NCBI GenBank assembly: GCA_964400875.1
Contig: CAYNWK010000171.1
Location: 1 to 9,274 of the forward strand
Length of the DNA stretch: 9,274 nt
DNA from: CAYNWK01 sp964400875
GTDB lineage: Bacteria; Chloroflexota; Anaerolineae; Anaerolineales; UBA4823
Direction: 5' to 3'
Below the pieces are notes generated by a model, which was not told the origin of the DNA, made no database searches, and worked only from the letters and a program-made list of their open reading frames with translations. Shown here in pieces: positions 1 through 5,690 of this stretch (within the stretch, counting starts at the first letter, position 1; the number at the start of each line of letters is the position of its first letter). A program made the translations under genes and the position numbers.

Positions 1-10
1 ATGACGAGCT

Positions 11-34
11 GGGGGAGGTTGCTACCTCATCCCC
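11..34. other. Short hairpin downstream of the glycosyltransferase gene
   Basis: A perfect 5-bp stem (15-19 with 24-28, loop of four) is extended by a GGGG/CCCC pairing (11-14 with 31-34) across a two-base bulge. It sits about 23 bases past the glycosyltransferase stop codon and could end that transcript. No T-rich run follows on either strand, so it is not a standard intrinsic terminator. Confidence 0.3.
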
Positions 35-56
35 AAGCATCCCGTTTGACGATCCA

Positions 57-1267
57 CTATCCGAATTCGTCGGTCAGGCGTTCTGCGGCGAGGCGCGCTC
101 CGTGCAGCTCCATGCGGCCTGCCAATTCCCGGGCACGCGCCGTCACCTCGGGCCGAAAACACACGCGCAGCGCCTGAGCCAGGGCGTCTACGGTGAGGTC
201 ATCACGCGTGGGACCGGACACTCCCACCCCCAACTCCTGCACCCGGCGCGCCCAGTAGAACTGATCGTAATTATGCGGGATGATAACCTGAGGCACCCCC
301 GCCCGCGCCGCCGCGGTCGTGGTCCCTGCGCCGCCGTGGTGGACGACCGCGGCCACCCGCGGGAACAGCTTTCCGTGATTGACGTCGCCAATCGAGAGGC
401 AATCGTCCCCGGTCTCGCCCGGCGTGAGATCGGCCCAGCCCTGCGTAAGGATCGAGCGGAGCCCCACGGCCCGGGCCGTCTCGATCAGCATACGAGCGGT
501 CTGCTCGGTGGCCCGCATGCTGCCAAAACCCAGGTAGAGGGGGGGCGCGCCGTTGGCGAGAAAATTCTCAAGCTCATCCGGCAGCGCGGCCTGATCGGAG
601 AGCATCCAGGCGCCGGTCTGCACGACTTCCATGCCAATGGCTGGGGAGGCCGGCGCGAGCGCCGGATCGGCGGCGAGCCACGGGCGATCCGTAAAGATGT
701 AGGGCTGCACGCTGGCAACAGGACCCAAGCCGATTTTCGCTCGCTCCTCGTTCAGCGTGGCGCCGAAGCGCTGATTGAACTCCTCTGCATTTTTTACCCA
801 CAGTTCCCGGTTTTCTGCTTCCGACAGATCATACGAATAGTGCCCGCCCGTCTTCGGCGGGGGGTAATCGGGCGATGGCAAAATGGCCGGGCAGTAGGCC
901 GCAAAGACGTAAGGGATTTTCCCCACCTGTGCGATGGACCGCGTGGCGACCTGCAGCGCGCCTCCGGCGACGATCAGATCGCAACCGCGCACCGCTTCGG
1001 CGATGACCTGGAACTGCCCGCGCACCATTTGGGTGGCCATTTGCTGCAGCTGTTCGCCGGACGGCAGGACCGGTTTGCCCGGCACGCTTCCGCCGGTCAG
1101 CTTCTTCAGGTCCGGCCCGATCGGCGTACACTCCAGCCCGTATGACTCGATCCATGCTTTGAAATTGGGCGCCACGCACAACTTCGCCTGGTGTCCCAGC
1201 GCGCGCAGCTCCAGCGCGAGCGCCAGGATAGGCTGCACGTCCCCGCGCGAGCCAATCGAAGACAGCA
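57..1267 (-). CDS. GT1-type glycosyltransferase (sterol/macrolide glucosyltransferase-like), start lost in assembly gap
   Basis: A GT-B fold glycosyltransferase of the UGT/YjiC type, expected to move a sugar from a nucleotide sugar to a lipophilic acceptor such as a sterol, carotenoid or polyketide. 402 whole codons are visible and stop at TAG (57-59). The first visible residues contain the N-terminal signature GSRGDVQP (residues 5-12). The C-terminal nucleotide-sugar site is HHGGAGTTTAAARAGVPQ from residue 309, followed by the donor-binding D334-Q335 pair in PHNYDQF. Family members usually begin only a few residues before the GSRGDVQP loop, so the protein is nearly complete. The codon broken by the gap edge reads nTG on the coding strand, which fits a Val or an initiation codon. 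It follows the aldo/keto reductase gene on the same strand, so a shared transcript is plausible but hidden by the gap. The acceptor cannot be deduced. Confidence 0.9.
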
Positions 1268-1367
1268 NNNNNNNNNNNNNNNNNNNNNNNNNNNNNNNNN
1301 NNNNNNNNNNNNNNNNNNNNNNNNNNNNNNNNNNNNNNNNNNNNNNNNNNNNNNNNNNNNNNNNNNN
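1268..1367. other. Assembly gap of exactly 100 N
   Basis: One hundred N is the usual placeholder for a scaffold gap of unknown length. It separates the 3' part of the aldo/keto reductase gene from the 5' end of the glycosyltransferase gene. From family lengths the missing DNA should hold roughly 20-30 reductase codons, a stop, a ribosome site and a few glycosyltransferase codons. The true gap is therefore probably about this size or somewhat larger, but the sequence cannot show it. Confidence 0.97.
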
Positions 1368-2273
1368 AACCTGTTCGACGGTTTTGAATCCGGGGATTGG
1401 AATGGTTACCGGGCTGCGCGCCCACAGCCAGCCCAAGGCGCCCTGGGCGAGGGTGCGCCCATCGCTGGTCAGGACCTCGCGCAGATCTTCAACGGTCTGG
1501 ACGAATTCCGCGATACTCCCTTCCTGGAAATTCCAATCGTGGCGGACGTCATCGTCCGGCAGGGTAGTATCGGCGTCTTTGAATTTGCCGGTCAGCAAAC
1601 CCATTCCCAGCGGCCCGCGATTGATGCTCGCCAGATTGAATTCTTCGCACACTTGCAGCGTGGGGGCATAGTCACGCTTGGTGGCCCAATGCAGGGCTTG
1701 CTGGATGGCCGTGCAATGCTCACCCGCGGCAAAGACACGCGCACCTTCAGCATTGTCGGTGCTCCAACCATACCAGCGGATCTTACCTGCTTTGACGAGT
1801 CCTTCCAGCCCCTCGCGGACAGCGCCAGCCCTCTCCGGCGGATATTCCCCAACGTGCAATTGGTAGAGGTCGATGTACTCGGTATTCAAGCGCCGCAGAC
1901 TGTTTTCACAATCCTGGCGGAGGTTCTCTACGACAACGTCATCATTTTTGGTGATGAGTTTACGTTCTTCATCCACGATAAACCCGAACTTGGTAGCGAT
2001 CACGGCTTGATCCCGCCGGCCTGCCAGCGCCTTCGCCAGAATCCGCTCGCTGTGCCCCGCCCCGTAATTGGCTGCCGTGTCGAAAAAATTGACTCCCATA
2101 TCCAACCCGGCGTGGATGGCGCGCAGCGATTCGTCATCGTCCACCTGGCCCCACCCGGCCGGATAGGGTTCCTCAGCCTTGTTATCGAACACCCACGGTC
2201 CACCAATTGCCCAGCAGCCCAACCCCATGGCGCTGACTTCAATTCCGCTTTTCCCAAGTATTCGGGTAAACAT
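1368..2273 (-). CDS. Aldo/keto reductase, C-terminus lost in assembly gap
   Basis: An NAD(P)H-dependent oxidoreductase of the aldo/keto reductase superfamily, acting in the cytoplasm on an aldehyde, ketone or sugar-derived carbonyl. 302 residues are visible. The full catalytic tetrad is present: D65 and Y70 in FFDTAANY, K95 in VIATKFG, and H140 in DLYQLH. N-terminal LGKSGIEVSAMGLGCW is the standard beta-hairpin and first strand. INRGPLGMGLLTGKF (217-231) and IPIPGFKTVEQV (291-302) form the cofactor-binding C-terminal side. The last 20-30 residues expected for the family fall in the gap. The ATG at 2273 is preceded by AGGAG at a seven-base distance, which supports this start. A candidate -10 box (TATAAT) lies 91 bases upstream, and the preceding cyclase gene has its own terminator, so this gene probably opens a new unit that includes the glycosyltransferase. 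Substrate unknown. Confidence 0.92.
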
Positions 2274-2363
2274 GATTCCACTCCTGTTCCCTTTCGCAAC
2301 TGCTAATTTTTCCGAACTCCAACGAATCCTTTAAACCAATGAATTTTTTCGATGCGTTCACCC

Positions 2364-2369
2364 ATTATA
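2364..2369 (-). promoter_or_regulatory. Candidate -10 box for the aldo/keto reductase gene
   Basis: A perfect TATAAT on the minus strand lies between the cyclase terminator and the reductase start and would give a leader of about 85 bases. The -35 region is poor (CAACGA at 17-base spacing). The downstream context TATAATGGGTG resembles TATAATGGTGT ahead of the small membrane protein gene at 4399, which mildly supports both. Confidence 0.45.
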
Positions 2370-2421
2370 CATAGGAGTTACGCAGTTCGTTGGGAAAGTG
2401 GGGGATGGAGCTGCATACCAA

Positions 2422-2457
2422 CAAAAAATCCTGGCGCCTGAGACCTCAGACGCCAGG
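2422..2457 (-). terminator. Intrinsic terminator of the cyclase-family gene
   Basis: On the minus strand, 2457 to 2430 forms a 12-bp stem (one T-G wobble, otherwise perfect) with a GGTC tetraloop. It is followed after one A by six T (2428-2423). It starts 43 bases past the cyclase stop codon. The plus strand has no matching T run after the hairpin, so it works in one direction and separates the cyclase unit from the aldo/keto reductase unit. Confidence 0.88.
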
Positions 2458-2499
2458 AAAATTCACCCTCAGTTTGCTACCGGAGCCAGGGTTTGCAGC

Positions 2500-3342
2500 C
2501 TACGGCAAGATAGCGAAAACACGCGCCGGGAAGCCCGATCCATCCTTTGGCTTGGGAAAACTCACGACCACCAGCGCGCCGGCCTCTGGGACCTGATCCA
2601 GGTTGGTCAGCAGTTCGATCTGGTAGTGATCGGTGCTCAGAATGTAGGTTTCCAGGGAGTAGTCGTCCTGGCTGGTGGCGATGCCGGGATCGGTGTCGGT
2701 TGGTTCATGACCCGAGGCGGTGATATGGCGCACCTCGTAGAGGTATTGGAGCACCTCCAGGCTCCAACCGGGATAGTGGGCGATGCCATTCGCATCTTTA
2801 TTCTCCATAGCGGCCGCATCCGGCCAGCGCTTGGACCAATCCGTGCGCATGGCGACGAACGCGCTCTCCGGTATCCTTCCGTTTCTCCTCTCCCAGGCGC
2901 GTACGTCCTCCATCTTGAGGGTGTAGTCCGGGTCGCGTTCCACTTTTTCGTGGACGTCGATCACTACCAGCGGCATGATCATCTCTTTGGTGGTGATCTG
3001 ATCCAGGGTGCGTAAACCGCGGACGAAGTGGGCCGGTGGATCGGCATGGGTGCCCCACTGACCGACGTGCGTGAACAGCTGGGCGTAAAAGCCAGTGCCC
3101 AGGGTGCCAGGACCAGGCGGCTGGTCATCGTACCAATACACCAGCTCGATCTCTTCATCCGCGAAACCCGGCCAGTGGGGTATGCCGGGCGCGAAAGTAT
3201 GGGTCAGGTCTACAAATTCTTTGTTCTGGATAATATTCCAGACCCCTTGCAGACCTCTATCGCGCGGCAACCAGCCCGTGGTCAATACCAGCACCAGCAG
3301 CGCGACAAACAGTACGCCGGAGATCAGCTTCCATTTTCTCAT
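2500..3342 (-). CDS. Exported or membrane-anchored cyclase-family hydrolase (kynurenine formamidase-like)
   Basis: A 280-residue member of the cyclase/KynB-like metal hydrolase family (Pfam Cyclase type), which usually hydrolyses amide or ester bonds in small aromatic compounds, as in kynurenine formamidase and isatin hydrolase. The metal-binding signature is clear: H92 VGQWGTHADPPAHF 106, with H99, D101 and H105 the likely ligands. VDLTHTFAPGIPHWPGF (44-60) is the usual first motif. GHEPTDTD (211-218) and the C-terminal NLDQVPEAGALVVV with GSGFPARVFAIL are family hallmarks. Residues 5-22 form one hydrophobic segment after a basic start (MRKWK), so the enzyme is exported or tethered. There is no lipobox Cys. 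The ATG has AGGAGG seven bases upstream, a strong ribosome site. It sits alone between its own promoter candidate and terminator, with no kynurenine-pathway neighbour, so the substrate is open. Confidence 0.88.
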   Translation of the reverse strand: MRKWKLISGVLFVALLVLVLTTGWLPRDRGLQGVWNIIQNKEFVDLTHTFAPGIPHWPGFADEEIELVYWYDDQPPGPGTLGTGFYAQLFTHVGQWGTHADPPAHFVRGLRTLDQITTKEMIMPLVVIDVHEKVERDPDYTLKMEDVRAWERRNGRIPESAFVAMRTDWSKRWPDAAAMENKDANGIAHYPGWSLEVLQYLYEVRHITASGHEPTDTDPGIATSQDDYSLETYILSTDHYQIELLTNLDQVPEAGALVVVSFPKPKDGSGFPARVFAILP

Positions 3343-3360
3343 AGCAGTTCCTCCTCACTA

Positions 3361-3388
3361 GAACAAAACAGCACCTGGCGAGCAGGTG
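3361..3388 (-). other. Leader hairpin followed by a U-rich stretch, before the cyclase gene
   Basis: Read on the minus strand, CACCTG (3388-3383) and CAGGTG (3377-3372) form a perfect 6-bp stem with a five-base loop. It is followed by CTGTTTTGTTC. The structure ends only a few bases before the ribosome site of the cyclase gene. It could be a weak terminator for the upstream DUF1232 transcript or a leader attenuator; nothing in the sequence chooses between these. Confidence 0.35.
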
Positions 3389-3472
3389 TTATCCATTACC
3401 CCTGGTCACAGGCGGTGGTGAAGCAGCGAAGTTGTCCGGTTAAAACTGAGGGTAGTTACGGGGGTTGAATAT

Positions 3473-3501
3473 AGCATACAGGAATTTTGCCTGTATGGCA
3501 A
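3473..3501 (-). promoter_or_regulatory. Candidate sigma70-type promoter with a dyad in its spacer, ahead of the cyclase gene
   Basis: On the minus strand TTGCCA (3501-3496) and TATGCT (3478-3473) are separated by exactly 17 bases. An 8-bp perfect inverted repeat, CATACAGG and CCTGTATG with a seven-base centre (3497-3475), fills the spacer and touches both boxes. A regulator bound there would sit between the two hexamers. Transcription from here would give a leader of roughly 120 bases containing the hairpin at 3372-3388. The -10 box has two mismatches, so the promoter call is moderate; the inverted repeat itself is plain. Confidence 0.45.
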
Positions 3502-3563
3502 GACCTGGCGGGAGTGGTTAGAAAAACCAGATCCGAACGCCAGCTGTCTAAATAACCCTCACG

Positions 3564-3947
3564 TTATACCCACCAGCGGTAAATCAGCCAGACGGCCGCC
3601 AGGAGGAGCACAAGCCAGACGGCGACGACGAGGACAGCGCCCAGCCGGCTGACCGGTACGCCCTGGTTGATGACCGCATCGGCCTGCCGGCGGGCGTCGG
3701 CCATAACCTCCGGGGGAATCATCTTCAGCGTTAAAGCAATGCCCAAGGGGACGAACAGCAGGTCGTCCAGGTAACCGAGAACGGGGATGAAATCGGGGAT
3801 CAGGTCGATGGGGCTGAAGGTGTGCGCCAGCACCAAGCCCATGAAAAGCTTGGCGTACCAGGGGACCCGTGGATCGCGCATGGCGATGTAGAGGGCGTAG
3901 GCTTCCTTTTTAAGGGCCCGGACGCGCTGCTTCCAACCAGCGAGCAT
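3564..3947 (-). CDS. YkvA/DUF1232 family small membrane protein
   Basis: A 127-residue protein of the YkvA-like DUF1232 family. The defining core is RDPRVPWYAKL followed by FSPIDLIPDFIPVLGYLDD (residues 24-62), a re-entrant hydrophobic segment with conserved acidic residues and prolines. Residues 103-123 form a clear C-terminal transmembrane helix, and WW near the end marks the interface. The basic N-terminus (KQRVRALKKE) should be cytoplasmic. The function of the family is not established. A GGAG ribosome site lies eight bases before the ATG. It follows the small membrane protein at 4073-4399 after 124 bases with no convincing terminator between them, so co-transcription is possible. Confidence 0.88.
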   Translation of the reverse strand: MLAGWKQRVRALKKEAYALYIAMRDPRVPWYAKLFMGLVLAHTFSPIDLIPDFIPVLGYLDDLLFVPLGIALTLKMIPPEVMADARRQADAVINQGVPVSRLGAVLVVAVWLVLLLAAVWLIYRWWV

Positions 3948-3984
3948 CGATGAGACTCCGGTGTTTATGGGCGGAAATCAGGCG

Positions 3985-4000
3985 CTTTTGGCGTCAAAAG
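3985..4000. repeat. Perfect 16-base inverted repeat upstream of the DUF1232 gene
   Basis: CTTTTG and CAAAAG arms flank the four bases GCGT, in the 124-base space between two small membrane protein genes. The stem is A/T-rich and no T run follows on the minus strand, so it is a poor terminator. It is about 38 bases before the DUF1232 start and could be an operator. No regulator is suggested by the neighbours. Confidence 0.4.
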
Positions 4001-4072
4001 TCGTGTGTTTTTGATACGAGGAAGACAAGATCTGGCAGGATCATCCATCCGAGCAATAAATGACCGATCCGG

Positions 4073-4399
4073 TTAGATCAAGCGGTACAGCGCCAGGACC
4101 AAGAGGAACGCACCCACCAACCCCCCAATACTCCTCAAAGCCTGCCCTGCGCGCTTCAATTCATCTCCGAATTCGGGAATTCCTGACAGCGCGTCAGCGC
4201 CCAAGATAAATCCTCCGACGATCAGGGCGATGCCGATGATATTGGAGAAGTTGAGAACGCCGACCACCAAAGCGATCAATCCGATTACACCCTTGAAGGC
4301 CAAAATCGTTGAAATGAGCCGGTTATCGGCGACGTTTCTCTGGAGCACGCCAGCCAGCAAAACCAATCCAGCTAAGATAGAAATGATCTCGGCAAGCAT
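4073..4399 (-). CDS. Small four-helix membrane protein, function unknown
   Basis: A 108-residue, very hydrophobic protein that I cannot assign to a named family with confidence. Four membrane segments are visible, at about residues 2-19, 33-50, 53-70 and 90-107. A single polar stretch (SGIPEFGDELKRAGQALRS, 72-90) lies between the third and fourth. The glycine pattern (IVGGFILG, IGGLVGAF) suggests tight helix packing. The short charged loop QRNVADNR follows helix 1. The start is secure: GAGGAGGT lies about five bases before the ATG, and a TATAAT box lies 64 bases upstream. It precedes the DUF1232 gene, also a small inner-membrane protein, so an envelope-related role is possible but not shown. 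Confidence 0.82.
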   Translation of the reverse strand: MLAEIISILAGLVLLAGVLQRNVADNRLISTILAFKGVIGLIALVVGVLNFSNIIGIALIVGGFILGADALSGIPEFGDELKRAGQALRSIGGLVGAFLLVLALYRLI

Positions 4400-4411
4400 A
4401 GATACCTCCTC

Positions 4412-4469
4412 ATCTATTGGCGACTTTTAATCTATTGTTAGACCAGGCACTCTCGTCTACACCATTATA
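4412..4469 (-). promoter_or_regulatory. Candidate promoter and leader of the small membrane protein gene
   Basis: A perfect TATAAT (4469-4464, minus strand) gives a leader of about 57 bases. No good -35 hexamer is found at 16-18 bases. The leader contains an 8-base direct repeat, CAATAGAT, at 4437-4430 and 4419-4412, spaced 18 bases apart, just ahead of the ribosome site. The repeat may be chance or a regulator site. Confidence 0.45.
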
Positions 4470-4535
4470 GGCTACCGTCGGTTTGGTTCTTCTCCAGGAG
4501 GTAGGTGATGCCCAAATCCGGATTGGCGGTCGGGA

Positions 4536-5690
4536 TCAGCTTCCGTTGAATTCGCCCCATAAACCGTAGCCGCCCTCCCGACGCGCCTCACGCCTTGCGT
4601 GCTGCTGGTGAATCTCTGCGACGTGGGCGGCTTTCTCGCGGATGGCGGCGTCCAGCCAAAAAGCCCCGTTCTCGGCGGTAGCCAGGCTGCCCGCGCCGTA
4701 AGCGCCGGTGGCGGTGTCGTCGTCCCAGGGGGGGTTAGCGACCAGGGTCCCGCCTTCGACCCAGTCCATGAAGTAGTCCGGGGTAGCGATGAAATCGGTC
4801 TCGTCGACGCAGCGCTGCATGTGGACCAGCTCAGGGTGAAGGTGGAGCATGAGGGCGGTCTCGAGCTCGCCGGCGTGGCCCATCCCTCCAATGGAGGAGC
4901 GGCGGCGCGCCTGCAGGGCGGAGACGCCATCCGAGCCGGAGAGGTACAGCCAGGCGGTGGCGCAGAAGATCCGCCGGTGGCACTCCCCGGCGTATTTAAC
5001 GACGTTGGTGAGGAAAGAGCAGTTGCCGCCGTGCCCGCTGAGCAGGTAGAAGCGGGCAAAGCCGCGGGCCGCCAGGGCGTCAACGGCGGCGAGCCAGAGG
5101 TCCTCGAAAGCGCGCCCGCCGGCGTTGAGCGTGCCGTCGAAGGCTTGACGGTGGGTGCTGACCCCGTAAGGATAGGCCGGCAGGGCGACGGCCTGTTCCG
5201 GAGCCTTTTCTGCCGCGCACTGAGCGATGGCCTGGATGATCAGGGTATCTGTGGATAGGGGCAGATGATGACCGTGCTGCTCGGTGTGCCCAATGGGGAT
5301 CAGGACGACTTTATCGCGGTCGTCGTCGGAGGGCAGCGGCGGGGAGAGGGTGAACTGGCTCGCGTGCGGCAGGGCCAGGCGGCTGGCTCCAAGGCCAAGT
5401 TCGACTCCCTGAGGGGTAAGCGCGAAGACCCGGCTGAAGCCATCGTCGCGCAGGCTGGCGACCAGGCTGCGGAGGTAAGCGCCGAGGGGCGCTTCGGGGA
5501 GGCGCAGGCCGCTGCCAGCCCAACCGTAAGGGAGCGGAGGCAGCAGGCCGAGGCGAGGCGGGTCGCCCAAGATTTCGGCCAGGCGCTCCAGCGGGTAGCC
5601 CTCGCCCAGGGGAATGACCAGCGGAGTTTGGCGCGGCAAGGCGGCGACTTCGGGCCAGGTCAGGTCGGCGTAAGCGAAGAACCCGGTCAT
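4536..5690 (-). CDS. Creatininase-family metalloamidohydrolase with a degenerate extra N-terminal half-domain
   Basis: A cytoplasmic metal-dependent amidohydrolase of the creatininase family (which includes creatinine amidohydrolase, formamide hydrolases of pyrimidine and flavin pathways, and the mycofactocin peptidase MftE). The catalytic domain starts near residue 121. Likely ligands are E137 and H139 (IGHTEQHGHHLP), D148 (LSTDTL), H220 (SGHGGN) and E275 (GHAGELET). At 384 residues it is about 115 longer than the usual 240-270, and the excess is N-terminal. Residues 6-95 repeat the beginning of the family fold (LTWPEVAALPRQTPLVIPLG, then PPLPYGW and LVASLRDDGFSRVFALTPQG), but the EQHG, D and GHGGN ligands are replaced. 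The ATG overlaps the upstream peptidase stop as ATGA and lacks a clear ribosome site of its own, so it is translated by coupling. The substrate is unknown; the peptidase partner favours a peptide-derived or cyclic amide. Confidence 0.87.
   Translation of the reverse strand: MTGFFAYADLTWPEVAALPRQTPLVIPLGEGYPLERLAEILGDPPRLGLLPPLPYGWAGSGLRLPEAPLGAYLRSLVASLRDDGFSRVFALTPQGVELGLGASRLALPHASQFTLSPPLPSDDDRDKVVLIPIGHTEQHGHHLPLSTDTLIIQAIAQCAAEKAPEQAVALPAYPYGVSTHRQAFDGTLNAGGRAFEDLWLAAVDALAARGFARFYLLSGHGGNCSFLTNVVKYAGECHRRIFCATAWLYLSGSDGVSALQARRRSSIGGMGHAGELETALMLHLHPELVHMQRCVDETDFIATPDYFMDWVEGGTLVANPPWDDDTATGAYGAGSLATAENGAFWLDAAIREKAAHVAEIHQQHARREARREGGYGLWGEFNGS

Noticed and set aside
102..1145. Long plus-strand open frame of 347 codons opposite the glycosyltransferase
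   Set aside because: It is rich in Arg, His and Gly, has no family motif, and lies antisense to a gene with clear catalytic motifs. It is a high-GC shadow.
3516..3556. Nested inverted repeats GGTTA/TAACC and TTAGA/TCTAA after the DUF1232 gene
   Set aside because: The arms are five bases with a long loop, and the alternatives exclude each other. This is too weak to call a terminator.
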